Assembly: GCA_020053355.1 (NCBI GenBank)
Contig: JAGVNI010000003.1
Location: 1-64,000, forward strand
DNA: 64,000 nucleotides
Direction of reading: 5' to 3'
Source of the DNA: an archaeon
GTDB lineage: Archaea > Micrarchaeota > Micrarchaeia > Anstonellales > Bilamarchaeaceae
Below, piece after piece: positions 44,218 to 53,216 of the stretch. The notes beneath the pieces were generated by a model. It did no database searches and was not told the origin of the DNA. It was given only the letters and a program-made list of their open reading frames with translations. Each line of letters opens with the position of its first letter. The stretch's first letter is position 1. A program made the position numbers and the translations under genes.

Positions 44218-45264
44218 TCATTCGGAAGCGTAAGTGCGGACGTCCGCATTCTCCTTCTTCGCGTTCCCTACGACCGAGCCGATGGATTTGACGAGGCTGC
44301 CGGAGCCGGGCGTCTCGTTGACGCCGCGTGCGCGCAGGGCTTCGCTCATGAGAACCGATGCAATGGGCGCAATCTGACCTATAAGCTGGCTCTTCGAGGT
44401 GATTGTGTTCCCGGAAGCGGCGACGAACCTGAGCGAGAGGTAAATCTTTTGTGAAACGTCCGGGCCGGAAAATGTGTATGAGAATTTCTCGCGGTAAAGC
44501 TCGGACCCGGCCGCCCTTTTCGATGGGACCGGGACTTCAATGACATAAGGCTCTGATTCCGTGCCCTTGCCGCCTTTGCGAACAGGCGGGATAGGGGCTT
44601 GCGTGGCGGTGGCGGATTCATTCTGCTTCGGCGCGGGCGCTGCCTTGCTTCCGGGAGCGCTCGGCTGCCCGGGCTGGATTACTCTCCTTCTCTGCGCCGG
44701 CTCACCTGTGCCGCCATCCGGTACAGGAGCTGGCTGGACAGTCCCACCGTCGCTTGGCGCCGGTTGCGGTGTCGGAGGCACTGACGTTGGCGCCGGTGCA
44801 GTCGGCTGAGGTGCAGCTGTCACCGGTGCAGCCGGCGGCGTTGCCGTAGGGGACACGCACGTGAATGTGGCGCGCTGGCTGGAGCCAAGAGCCGTCAATG
44901 CTGCCGAAACATTCCTCTGCATGAGGTCGGCTATGAATGTCTGCCTCTCTGGTTCGGGCCTTTCCGCAGCCGCCTGGCTTACCTGCCCAATGTAGGCGTT
45001 CGGCATAGCCACTTCCATGTAGCGGCCGGTTTCAAGTAGCGGCGTGCGGAAGCTCCTGCCTGTCCGTGAGGTCGAAGTGTATGAGGGCATATTCCCCCGC
45101 TCGACGCTGGCAGTGCAGCGCTGCCTCGGCTGCTCGGCATCGCTTTTAAGCGGAACGCCGAGGGTGAGCCCCAGGGCCACCGCGCCGGCTAGCACCGGAA
45201 CCAGCTTGGAGATGCGCCTATTCTCCAAATGATTTGAATCCTGGCTGTGAGTGAGCTTTCTCAT
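44218..45264 (-). CDS. secreted/anchored two-domain protein with Pro-rich linker (paralog B)
   Basis: A 348-residue protein from ATG 45264. A basic N-terminus is followed by a hydrophobic segment (LVPVLAGAVALGLTLGVPL), probably a signal anchor. The N-domain includes YMEVAMPNAYIGQVSQAA and ERQTFIADLMQRN, the Pro/Thr/Ala linker includes RRVIQPGQPSAPG, and the C-domain begins GGKGTESEPYVIEVPV. These align with the neighbour's motifs (ERQEFIYNWVMRN, PRVIQPGAP, GGTRASPYRIRM), so the pair probably arose by duplication, one copy being exported. Two Cys could form a disulphide. Function unknown. Confidence 0.7.
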   Translation of the reverse strand: MRKLTHSQDSNHLENRRISKLVPVLAGAVALGLTLGVPLKSDAEQPRQRCTASVERGNMPSYTSTSRTGRSFRTPLLETGRYMEVAMPNAYIGQVSQAAAERPEPERQTFIADLMQRNVSAALTALGSSQRATFTCVSPTATPPAAPVTAAPQPTAPAPTSVPPTPQPAPSDGGTVQPAPVPDGGTGEPAQRRRVIQPGQPSAPGSKAAPAPKQNESATATQAPIPPVRKGGKGTESEPYVIEVPVPSKRAAGSELYREKFSYTFSGPDVSQKIYLSLRFVAASGNTITSKSQLIGQIAPIASVLMSEALRARGVNETPGSGSLVKSIGSVVGNAKKENADVRTYASE

Positions 45265-45439
45265 AATAATCCATATCTTATAATACGCAGTAGATTTTAT
45301 AAACACACACAACGGCGGATGGAACCGAGGTAAAAGCAGGTTTGGGGCCATAGGAGGCATGGACTGCAGCCGCAGCGCCTTCGGCCCTCCCTTGCATGGC
45401 TTGCGCTAAAGTGGAATACTTATTCTGGGATTGGATGAT

Positions 45440-45490
45440 GTGGGAAAAATAGAGGGAAATAAGAAAAATAAAAATAAAAAATTAAAGAAA
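45440..45490 (-). terminator. T-rich terminator of the S-layer gene
   Basis: On the minus strand directly after the S-layer stop: several oligo-T runs (TTTTTTATTTTTATTTTTC) within about 45 bases, as expected after a highly expressed archaeal gene. Confidence 0.6.
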
Positions 45491-45496
45491 GTCTTT

Positions 45497-48400
45497 TCAG
45501 ACCTTCTTGACCTGGGACACGAAGTCCTGAGCCGCAGAGAGTGTGTCAGCCGCTTCTTTGCCGGCCACCACAATCTTCGAGCCCTGGACTACTTCCCTCA
45601 CAACCTTCGTCTCAGCGGTCCAGTCGACCGCAGAGCCTTGGAGGAGGTCTGCCGTTACGGAGTTGACCTTGTCACCACCGACTGATACGAGGGTGTTTAC
45701 GCCCACCGCATCGGTGTCGAGGACGACCAGGTTGCCGTAGCTGCCCGTGTAGGGCGTCGCGACAGTCACTGACGGGGCATTGTTCGGCATTATGACAGCC
45801 GATACGCCGCTCATGTCAGCGGTGCACGATACCGAGCCGGTGCCTGCGCTGCAAGCTCCGACATCTTCGGTTATTTCGAGCACCTTGACGGTCACACCGC
45901 TTACGGTCGCAGACTCGCCTTCAGCCAGGGTCACGATGGTCTTGCTCGCATCAGCAGCCGATGTGGATGATGCTGCGAGGTACCATTGGGCCTTGCCGAG
46001 CGAGTGAGCCATGTCGAACTCCACGGAGTCGTCGTCGAGGGTCTTGAATTTCGAGCCCCTCTCGGAGATGTATCCTTCTTTGACCATCTCCACACCGTGC
46101 TCAACCGGACCTGAAAGATCCAGTGCCGGTGCCGCCGTAAAGTCGTAGAACTCATTCACACCAGCTGTGGTGGAGTCTGCGCCCTGCGGGGTCGCGTGCC
46201 CATAGAGCACTTCCGTGTCGGATGACGTCACCTGCGCATCGGTAGCGCCCGGACCTGCGTACGAATCGAAGTCGAACGTCGCATCGCCCGGGGTTGCACC
46301 ACCAACGTCGTCTACACCGAAAACGAAGTAGTCGACAAAGTCGCTCGATGAGCCCTCGCCCGCCTTCTCCGCAACTGCGAAGAGGAAGTCGCCGGCACTC
46401 CAGGTGGTCTGGCCTCCAGTGTATGCACTTTCGACCAGGTTGCCTAGGCCATCTTCAGCATTGGTGCCCGTAATGCCAGACACGAAGTCAGCGCCGTCTT
46501 CAATCAGGATCGCGCCTCCCTCAGGAGCCGAGAACCCGTTGTCGCCGTCAGCGATGTCTTCGTACCCGATCTCTATGCCATACCCCGGACCGACTGTGTA
46601 GTCGTTCAGGCCGTATACGCTAGAGCTCGCGGAGACCGTCATGAAGACGCTGCCTGGAGCAACTGCCCAGTCGTTACCGGAGGTGCTCACGATGCCGTCG
46701 TCGTCATCATCGCAGATTGCGCCGAAAGCGCCGCCTATGGCGCTGTCGTAGGTCTGCGGTGCCGAATCGTCCGTGTCAACCACGTTCAAGCGGTCTACGC
46801 TGTTCAGGGCCACCAGGAACTCGTCGTCGGAGAGTTCTGCTCCGCCGTCGTCATTCATAGTGAAGGTGCCGCCAGAGGTTCCGGACTTGACGATCATGTA
46901 CGGTGCGAAGATAAAGCATGCGTCGCTGTCACCATCGGTGTCGGCGTCGGGACCATCGTCCTCGCTTATCTTCTTCGTGCTTGCCGTCTTAAGTTCGAAC
47001 TTCAGGCTCGACATGTCCGCGGAAGTGAGGCTCAGGCCTTTGTAGCTGAGTTTCCAGACTTCCGGGTCCTGCACGATTGACAGGTAGTCGCCCTCTTCAA
47101 GCTCGTCCTTGCCGCTGCTTGACATGGCCTCGATGTCCTTGGAGTACAGTATGACTGTCCTCAAGGTATCCGGGTCGTCGGGTTCGGGGTTGTCGTCGTC
47201 ACCGTCATCTGATTCGGCGTCGAGGTTCTTCCATCCGAGAGCCACCTTGTAGCCGTCGTTGTTCCCGTCGTCCTCGCTGAGTTCCTGGTTGTCCACGAGC
47301 TCGAGTTCCTTGGCAAAGATGGCCACGTCGGACCATTTAGCGCCGAAGGTGTAACCCGGAGCGTTCTTGTATACGTGGAACCTGTAGGTCTTGCCGTTTA
47401 CCGTCAATTCCTTGGTCTGGCCTGGGGCAACCTTGTCCTTCTTCAGGGTGTTGCCGTTGGCGTCAAGGACTGAGATAATCGCCCAGGTTCCTTCACCGTG
47501 AGCTTCCAAGTCGTCCAGCTGGAATTTCAGGCCGTCAACCGGGAGCGATTCGCCCTGGTTCAGGATGCCTGCGACGGCTTCCTTTGCCAGTTTAATCGAA
47601 CCACCGTTGACTACCTCGCTTTCGGTCTCGAGTTCGGTGCCGCTGTCGGTGTCAGGCGCGGTCATCTCGCTGATGATCCACTCCTCGCCGAGGAACCAAA
47701 CCTTGAGCCTGTGCGTCTCGGTAGCGTCGTCAATCGTTGTGTCGCCGACGTCCAGCTTGCAGACCGCGTAGTCGTTCTGCTCAGAGCGGGTACATTCGGG
47801 GATGCCGATTTCGGATCCGCCGGGGCCATCGAACTTAAGCGAGTACGCAAGGAAATCCATCTTCCCTACGACATCGTCAGGGTCCGTGCTGAAGTAGTTG
47901 TACCCCTCCAGCCAGAGAGCCTGCCTCTCGACGTATGTGTTGCCCGAGTCGTCGTCGGTCAGCGTCTTGTCGGCAAAGGTAGAGAACTGGTCTCCGCCAA
48001 TCTTGTAGAGCATCGTCTCCGATGCGCCGATGTCGCCGCCTATGCCGTTCGTGAACGGGTTGGCATTCGACGAAGTGTCCGAAGTACTCAACGGGTACTC
48101 GGAGTTCGAGTTGCCTACCGTGTTCAATTCCCTGTCCAACAACTCCCTGTTCAGGTAGTCACCTATCAGGTTGTCGCCAGACCAGGTACCGGCAGCCACT
48201 GAGCCAGGCACTGTTATTTCGAGCCTCGCCTTCTCGTTGCTGATGCTGCAGGTTCCGGTAGCTGAGCCGCCGCTTGGCGTGCACGCCGCTGTTCCAGAGA
48301 CCTGTGCGGTCAGTGTCGAGCTCTTGTAGGTCTCGCTCACCATCTTTCCTGCAATCAAAGCTGCTGCGACACCGTCGCTCGGCTGGGCTTTGCTGCCTAC

Positions 48401-48538
48401 GACAACCTTCGCCACGGGGGCGCCGTTGTCATCGACCAGCGTCGTCGACCCGAACATCAGTCCGGCGAACGCCGCTGAGCTGGCCAAGATTGTCGCGCCT
48501 GCGACAATCGCGCCGATTTTCTTCAGGTTCACTTTCAT
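45497..48538 (-). CDS. S-layer protein (methanococcal SLP family)
   Basis: The main surface-layer protein, exported and assembled as the outer lattice. The 1,013-residue protein begins with a signal peptide (MKVNLKKIGAIVAGATILAS..AAFA) followed by the family's N-terminal domain (LVDDNGAPVAKVVVGSKA, AALIAGKMVSETY). The body is very acidic, with Asp-rich loops (DDGDDDNPEPDDPD). The C-terminal domain has VVASGKEAADTL-type signatures (KIVVAGKEAADTLSAAQDFV). No C-terminal membrane anchor is seen. GGTGAAAGA lies just before the ATG, and a long structured leader precedes it. Confidence 0.92.
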   Translation of the reverse strand: MKVNLKKIGAIVAGATILASSAAFAGLMFGSTTLVDDNGAPVAKVVVGSKAQPSDGVAAALIAGKMVSETYKSSTLTAQVSGTAACTPSGGSATGTCSISNEKARLEITVPGSVAAGTWSGDNLIGDYLNRELLDRELNTVGNSNSEYPLSTSDTSSNANPFTNGIGGDIGASETMLYKIGGDQFSTFADKTLTDDDSGNTYVERQALWLEGYNYFSTDPDDVVGKMDFLAYSLKFDGPGGSEIGIPECTRSEQNDYAVCKLDVGDTTIDDATETHRLKVWFLGEEWIISEMTAPDTDSGTELETESEVVNGGSIKLAKEAVAGILNQGESLPVDGLKFQLDDLEAHGEGTWAIISVLDANGNTLKKDKVAPGQTKELTVNGKTYRFHVYKNAPGYTFGAKWSDVAIFAKELELVDNQELSEDDGNNDGYKVALGWKNLDAESDDGDDDNPEPDDPDTLRTVILYSKDIEAMSSSGKDELEEGDYLSIVQDPEVWKLSYKGLSLTSADMSSLKFELKTASTKKISEDDGPDADTDGDSDACFIFAPYMIVKSGTSGGTFTMNDDGGAELSDDEFLVALNSVDRLNVVDTDDSAPQTYDSAIGGAFGAICDDDDDGIVSTSGNDWAVAPGSVFMTVSASSSVYGLNDYTVGPGYGIEIGYEDIADGDNGFSAPEGGAILIEDGADFVSGITGTNAEDGLGNLVESAYTGGQTTWSAGDFLFAVAEKAGEGSSSDFVDYFVFGVDDVGGATPGDATFDFDSYAGPGATDAQVTSSDTEVLYGHATPQGADSTTAGVNEFYDFTAAPALDLSGPVEHGVEMVKEGYISERGSKFKTLDDDSVEFDMAHSLGKAQWYLAASSTSAADASKTIVTLAEGESATVSGVTVKVLEITEDVGACSAGTGSVSCTADMSGVSAVIMPNNAPSVTVATPYTGSYGNLVVLDTDAVGVNTLVSVGGDKVNSVTADLLQGSAVDWTAETKVVREVVQGSKIVVAGKEAADTLSAAQDFVSQVKKV

Positions 48539-48683
48539 TCTTTCACCTCAATTTTTTTTACACCGTCTTTCTCTCGAAGGGCCGTCGAAAAATAATTATC
48601 GACGGTGTTTGCTTCTTTGCTACGGCCCGAAAACACCGGAGAGAGTCCCCTCCGGCTTAGATAGGGAATACCCTATCTCGATT
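48539..48683 (-). promoter_or_regulatory. structured 5' leader of the S-layer gene
   Basis: From the predicted transcription start (about 25 bases after the TATA box TTTATAAATA at 48705-48714) to the ATG is about 145 bases, long compared with the mostly leaderless genes here. It can form hairpins AGATAGGG-TATT-CCCTATCT (48659-48678), CCGGAG..CTCCGG (about 48636-48655) and CGTCGA..TCGACG (about 48583-48604). Such a leader may stabilise an abundant mRNA or tune its translation. The rest of the gap to 48840 is A/T-rich with no gene seen. Confidence 0.55.
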
Positions 48684-48840
48684 CTGAGAGCATGACTGAC
48701 AGTATATTTATAAACATTATCCCCGTCCATAAACTGGAGTTTATAAATTGCAGTTTTAATTAAGTCAATAAACGTATGGTAGCTACGATTATAAACGAAC
48801 TTCTGGGGTTTCAGACGTTAGAGATGGTGCCGGCACCGTA

Positions 48841-49701
48841 TTATATATCTATCGCGAGGCCGTCTTCCGCGATTTCGCTCTCTGGAAATATCGCCCTCGC
48901 CTCCTCCAGAAGCTGCGAGGTGTCGGCGTAGCGGGGGCTTATATGGGTGAGCGCCAGGCGTTTTACGCCTGCGGCTTTCGCAACCTCCGCAGCTTGGGCT
49001 GCCGTGCTGTGCATCCGCTCCGAGGCTTCGTCTTTCATCGAAGAATCGAAAGTGGCCTCGTGGATGAGAAGGTCCGCGCCTTTGGCGGCCTCGGTGGTGG
49101 CATCGCCAGGCGCACAGTCGCCAGCGTATACGATTTTCCTCCCCCTCATGCGCCAGGTCACGTCCTCAAGGCGCACCTCTCCGCTTCCCGTCTTCACCTT
49201 CCCGTTCTTCTGGATTTCCCTAAAAAGCGTGCCCTGGAGGCCGAGCGAGTGCGCTTTCTCCTCGTGGAATTTGATTTTCTCATCTTCTTGGAATACGAAT
49301 CCGTGGGAGCCGCGGCAATGCTTCACCGCAAACGCGCGCACAGAGAATCCGCGCCCGCGGAGAATCTCACCGGCCTTCACCTTCTCGACCTTGGCGAACG
49401 GATACCCTTCGACATCCATCCCGCGCGGGAGGAAGACGCGGACCGGTTTGGGTGCGGGAGATGAAAGTTTCAGCGTCTCGAGCAGCCCGAACATGCCGAG
49501 GTAATGGTCGAGGTGCGGATGCGTGATGAAGATGGCGTTCACGCTGCCGTAACCGACCTTGTATCTCATGAGCTGGCGCTGGGTGCCTTCGCCGCAGTCC
49601 CAGAGCATCAGTTCGCTCTCGTACTTGATTGCGATTGCCGGCATGCCGCGCTCGGTTGTCGGCATGCTCGCGGACGTGCCGATGAATGTGACGCGTAACA
49701 T
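48841..49701 (-). CDS. rnz: ribonuclease Z (tRNA 3' endonuclease)
   Basis: A metallo-beta-lactamase-fold nuclease that removes tRNA 3' trailers, needed here because neither tRNA gene encodes CCA. In the 286-residue protein the metal-binding THPHLDHYLG lies near residue 60, with further ligands in FAVKHCRGSHGF, GDCAPG and LALTHISPRY (exosite/AxT and HxxT regions). The N-terminal VTFIGTSASMPTTERGMPAI is typical of the short form RNase Z. TATA ATAAATAAAAACC about 30 bases upstream indicates a leaderless message. Confidence 0.94.
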   Translation of the reverse strand: MLRVTFIGTSASMPTTERGMPAIAIKYESELMLWDCGEGTQRQLMRYKVGYGSVNAIFITHPHLDHYLGMFGLLETLKLSSPAPKPVRVFLPRGMDVEGYPFAKVEKVKAGEILRGRGFSVRAFAVKHCRGSHGFVFQEDEKIKFHEEKAHSLGLQGTLFREIQKNGKVKTGSGEVRLEDVTWRMRGRKIVYAGDCAPGDATTEAAKGADLLIHEATFDSSMKDEASERMHSTAAQAAEVAKAAGVKRLALTHISPRYADTSQLLEEARAIFPESEIAEDGLAIDI

Positions 49702-49790
49702 ACGGGTAGGAATGGGGGGAATCGGTTTTTATTTATGCGGCAAGTGCCCCCGGCCTGGAGCGGATGCGGGGCTTCGGGCGCCTGCGGCAT

Positions 49791-49800
49791 GTTTATAAAA
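49791..49800 (+). promoter_or_regulatory. TATA box of the THEP1-like gene
   Basis: GTTTATAAAA about 25 bases before ATG 49822 indicates a leaderless transcript and supports that start over the longer ORF at 49735. Confidence 0.6.
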
Positions 49801-49821
49801 ATTGCCGGAGTCGGCTACTTC

Positions 49822-50601
49822 ATGCCACAGAACTATTTTGTCACAGGATTGCCAAAGGCGGGAAAGACGGTGCTGCTGCGGAGGCTCATCAAAGCGCTCA
49901 AAGCGAGGGGGCTTAAAGTGGGCGGGCTGATAAGCCCGGAGGAGAAGCACCACGGGACGACGATGGGATTCTACGTGAAGGACATAATCAGCGGCAGGAT
50001 CGCGCGCCTTGCCGACCTCGATTCGGACGGCCCGAAGGTAAGCAAGTACCATGTGGACGTGAAATCGTTCGAGAGCGTCGCCGTGCCGGCCATGGAGGGT
50101 TTCGAAGGCTACGACGTCATCGTCATAGACGAGGTCGGCCCGATGGAACTGAAAAGCGTGAAATTCGCGGACCTCCTTGACCGCATCCTTGATTCCGACA
50201 CCCCGGTCATAGCTTCGTTGCATGAGAACCTTGCCCCGAGGTATGCCGTCAACGGGGACGTGGTATTGCTCGCCGAGAACAACCACGAGGCCGTGTATGA
50301 CGAGCTTCTTGAAAGCATAGGCGGCATCGGGAAAAAGTCTGAAAAGAAAAAAGCCGCCAAAGCCCCGGCAAAAGCAATTATGAAGCCCGCGGCCAAGGCA
50401 GTGAGGAAGGCCGCAAAGAAACCCGCGAAGAGAGTGACGGGGAAGGCGAAGAAGCCGGGCAAGATTGCCGTGAAGACGAAGGCCGCGGCGAAGAAAACGG
50501 AAAAGTCAGCGGCGAAGAAGTTGCCCCGGGCGAAGAAAGAGGAGGAAAAGCCCAGGAAGAAGGGGATTATCCACCACATCAAGGAACTCCTCCGCGGCTG
50601 A
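49822..50601 (+). CDS. THEP1-type nucleoside triphosphatase with H1-like tail
   Basis: A P-loop NTPase of the THEP1 family. In the 259-residue protein the Walker A is VTGLPKAGKTVLLRR near residue 8, VGGLISPEE follows, and the Walker B is YDVIVIDEVGPMELKS near 95. The NTPase domain ends around residue 170. The last 85 residues are an extension of Lys, Ala and Pro (KAAKAPAKAIMKPAAKAVRK) very like the tail of histone H1, ending in a short amphipathic helix (IIHHIKELLRG). The tail is absent from typical THEP1 proteins and suggests attachment to DNA, RNA or ribosomes. Confidence 0.85.
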   Translation: MPQNYFVTGLPKAGKTVLLRRLIKALKARGLKVGGLISPEEKHHGTTMGFYVKDIISGRIARLADLDSDGPKVSKYHVDVKSFESVAVPAMEGFEGYDVIVIDEVGPMELKSVKFADLLDRILDSDTPVIASLHENLAPRYAVNGDVVLLAENNHEAVYDELLESIGGIGKKSEKKKAAKAPAKAIMKPAAKAVRKAAKKPAKRVTGKAKKPGKIAVKTKAAAKKTEKSAAKKLPRAKKEEEKPRKKGIIHHIKELLRG

Positions 50602-50633
50602 TTTTCTCGGCCGGAGTTTTCCGGTCCTTTTTA

Positions 50634-51239
50634 TCATCCTTTGACTTTTTGTTTTCCCTCGCTTCGTTTTCCCCCGCCTTTCCCCCAGGCTACGATAAGC
50701 GCATGGTATTCCCGATAAAGCGGCACGCTTTGCGGAAGCGAGGACTCGAAGAAAACGCGGTAGTCGTCGTACCCTTTTCCTTCGTAAAGATGATGGTGCG
50801 CGCAGAAACGCTTCGTGTAGGCATCAATCACGAAATACGGGAGGCCGAATGCGTACAGGAGGATGGAGTCCGCAGTCTCCTTCCCGACGCCTTTGACTTC
50901 CAGGAGCTCTTCCCGGGTTGGGGGCGAGTCGCGGCCGAGTATTTCCGAGTATTTGCGGGTGAGCAGCTTGAGGCGCACCGCTTTCTGGCGGTAGAAGCCG
51001 CTCGGGCGGATGAGGGTTTCCAGTTCCGCGTTCCGGGTTTTGAGTATCCCAACGGGTGAAAGCCTGCCTGCGCATTTGAGATTCGTTATGGCTTTTTCGA
51101 CGTTTCGCCAGTTCGTGTTCTGCGTGAGGAGCGCGCCGACGACTACTTCAAACTGGGATTCCGCAGGCCACCAATGCTGAGGACCGTACACGGAAAGGAG
51201 GAGGCGATAAAGGGAAAGCGCGCTGGGCATGAAGGGCAT
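50634..51239 (-). CDS. endonuclease III-like HhH-GPD DNA glycosylase
   Basis: A base-excision repair glycosylase of 201 residues. It has the helix-hairpin-helix LLEVKGVGKETADSILLYAF with the catalytic Lys (VGKETAD) near residue 117 and the catalytic Asp in FVIDAYTKRF near 137. The N-terminal VVVGALLTQNTNWRNVEKAI is typical. The C-terminal [4Fe-4S] cluster of standard endonuclease III is missing, as in the smaller subfamily related to HP0602/MagIII-type enzymes. The substrate cannot be predicted. Confidence 0.88.
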   Translation of the reverse strand: MPFMPSALSLYRLLLSVYGPQHWWPAESQFEVVVGALLTQNTNWRNVEKAITNLKCAGRLSPVGILKTRNAELETLIRPSGFYRQKAVRLKLLTRKYSEILGRDSPPTREELLEVKGVGKETADSILLYAFGLPYFVIDAYTKRFCAHHHLYEGKGYDDYRVFFESSLPQSVPLYREYHALIVAWGKGGGKRSEGKQKVKG

Positions 51240-51262
51240 TCGCGCCCAAACTTAATAATCGC

Positions 51263-52672
51263 TCAGGAAATGATTTCCGGCGTGATGTCCTTGCGCCCGA
51301 GCACATAGTCGATGCGGAGCCTCTCGATTACCTCATCGATGTTTGCCGCGCTGATGCCGAGCATCGACACCACGTCTCGCAATTCATGCAGATGCTCGCG
51401 CGAATCCGGGGATGATGGGAGGGGGACCAGGGGCATTATCCCGCGCTTTGCTATTTCCGATACTGCGAGCGCAAATACGCTGCCGAGAACGGGTTTGGCC
51501 GCCCCAAGCGCGCCGGAGAGTTCCTGCCCGCTTGAAATCGGGTCAAGTTCATGCCGGACGCGCCGGATGAGAATGTGGGAATCCGGAAGCTGGGCCGGGA
51601 TTGCCGAGAATCCGAAGCCGCGCCCAAGAAGAATCATCAGCGCAGCGGAATCCTCGCTGAGGGCGGACTTCTTCGTCGAAAAAATGATATATGACGGCTG
51701 GTGGCCGGAGAGCGCTGCCGAATACAGCAGGATGTGCAGCTCCCTGCGCTTCTCGCCTTTGGCGCAGGAGCGGCCGATGGTCATGACGGAATTGTCCAGC
51801 ATGTGGCCGTCCATTGCCCCGACCATCTTCCCTGCGCGGTCTTTGAGGCATACGATGAAGTATCCCGGGACATTATCCGCGGATGCCTTGCCCGATTGCG
51901 CGAGCAGGGAGGCCGCTTCAGTGAACTCCTGGCAATGCCTGCCCAGGGAATAGAGCGTAAGGCCGTCCTCGAATAATACCCGCTTCAGGCGCAGCCGGTC
52001 CTCCCATTCCGGGAGCATGTCCAGGGCAGGGGCAAGCGGGATTGCGAGGGGGCCGTCAGTTGGCCCGCTTGCATCTATGTGCGGCGGCTCCTTGGGTGGC
52101 GGCTCCTGGGGCGGCGCTGCGGCGGGGGCCGGCGGTTTCGTGGAAACGGTTGCAGGTTGCGCAGGTTTTGGCTGCGCAGGCGATGGGGCGGAGGGAACGA
52201 GGGCTGGAGGGGAAGCGGGCGCAGCGACCATCAATGGCTTCTTCTCCTCGACAATGATGATTTGCCTTTGCAGGTTTGGCTGGGATTTCGTTTCCAATGC
52301 GGGCGGCAGCCGGTTATCAGGTTTTTTCACCGGTTTCGAAGCGGGTTTCTTCGCTGGTTTTATTGAGCGCTTTGGCCGGGCTTTAGCGGCGCGCTTCGGC
52401 CCGGGCTTGGATTTGAATCGGGGTTTTGCGGGTTTTGTGGATTTTGCGGGTTTTTTGGGTTTCGCGGATTTGCGCCCGCCTGCCATGCGCCGTGAGATGG
52501 GGATTTTCTTTGCAGGCCTTGGCACGGGCCTTGGCGCGGACCTGGGCTTGCCCCTGGCGGGATTTTTTCTTGCGGCCTTCCCTGCCATTTTTCCTGCCGT
52601 TTTTTTGGAAGGCTTTCTTGCGGATTTCGCCTTGTTTTTTTTAGAAGAAGTCTTTTTCCCGGCTTTTGCCAT
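51263..52672 (-). CDS. unknown protein with H1-like basic N-terminus
   Basis: A 469-residue protein from ATG 52672 (MAKAGKKTSSKKNKAKSARK). The first 125 residues are Lys/Ala/Pro/Arg-rich with repeats like KPAKSTKPAKPRFKSKPGP, resembling histone H1 or bacterial Hc-type proteins. A Pro/Ala-rich spacer (about 150-220) follows. The C-terminal 250 residues are a globular domain (EWEDRLRLKRVLFEDGLTLY, GYFIVCLKDRAGKMVGAMDG), possibly a GNAT-like fold, but I cannot support this firmly. It is in an operon with the two receiver-like proteins and the glycosylase. Confidence 0.7.
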   Translation of the reverse strand: MAKAGKKTSSKKNKAKSARKPSKKTAGKMAGKAARKNPARGKPRSAPRPVPRPAKKIPISRRMAGGRKSAKPKKPAKSTKPAKPRFKSKPGPKRAAKARPKRSIKPAKKPASKPVKKPDNRLPPALETKSQPNLQRQIIIVEEKKPLMVAAPASPPALVPSAPSPAQPKPAQPATVSTKPPAPAAAPPQEPPPKEPPHIDASGPTDGPLAIPLAPALDMLPEWEDRLRLKRVLFEDGLTLYSLGRHCQEFTEAASLLAQSGKASADNVPGYFIVCLKDRAGKMVGAMDGHMLDNSVMTIGRSCAKGEKRRELHILLYSAALSGHQPSYIIFSTKKSALSEDSAALMILLGRGFGFSAIPAQLPDSHILIRRVRHELDPISSGQELSGALGAAKPVLGSVFALAVSEIAKRGIMPLVPLPSSPDSREHLHELRDVVSMLGISAANIDEVIERLRIDYVLGRKDITPEIIS

Positions 52673-52703
52673 GGTTATGAAAACAAAGTCAAGGGATATA
52701 AAG

Positions 52704-53204
52704 CTACCCCGGAGCGAGCCGTCCGAGCACATCAGCCGCCATGCGGAGAAGCTCGAAATCGTTCGGGGGCCGGGATTCGATGCAGTTCACGACGCCGGAT
52801 TCGAGGAAGGGCTCGGCAGCCCGGATTACAGAGCCGACATAGGCGCAGAGGATGACTGCGCACCCGGGATTATTAGACCGGAACACCGTGAGCGCGCGGA
52901 GCAGGTCCGGCGTCCTCTGCTCGAAAACGCGCGAGCTGCGCAGCACGAGCACGTCGGCTGTTATCGGCTCCATCGCAAGGAAACCGTCTAGCGTCACGAC
53001 TCCGCTCTGAGGTGCGGATTCAGCGGGTTCGAAGAGCGCAAATTGCAGGACGGATGACTCCATCTTCTGGTCGCGGGCGTCTACGACGAATTTTACGGTC
53101 TTTCCCTTCATCGCGTTGCCGAGAAGCGCCCTGCTTTCGTTCAGGTTCCCGAATTCTCCTTTTCCGCGCTCCATCCGCTCGGGCGGTTTGTTTTGTCTTT
53201 GCAT
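52704..53204 (-). CDS. receiver-like fold protein (paralog of the next gene)
   Basis: A 166-residue protein with alternating strands and helices in the style of a CheY-like receiver: VKFVVDARDQKMESSVLQFA, then ADVLVLRSSRVFEQ, then CAVILCAYVGSVIRAAEPFL. The conserved phospho-acceptor Asp of a true receiver is not clearly placed. It resembles the upstream neighbour along most of its length (LRSSR.F, ILCAY..S, PLLES), so the two are tandem duplicates. GGTGA precedes ATG 53204. Function unknown; association with the H1-like-tail gene downstream is notable. Confidence 0.7.
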   Translation of the reverse strand: MQRQNKPPERMERGKGEFGNLNESRALLGNAMKGKTVKFVVDARDQKMESSVLQFALFEPAESAPQSGVVTLDGFLAMEPITADVLVLRSSRVFEQRTPDLLRALTVFRSNNPGCAVILCAYVGSVIRAAEPFLESGVVNCIESRPPNDFELLRMAADVLGRLAPG

Positions 53205-53216
53205 AAGTTCACCAGT

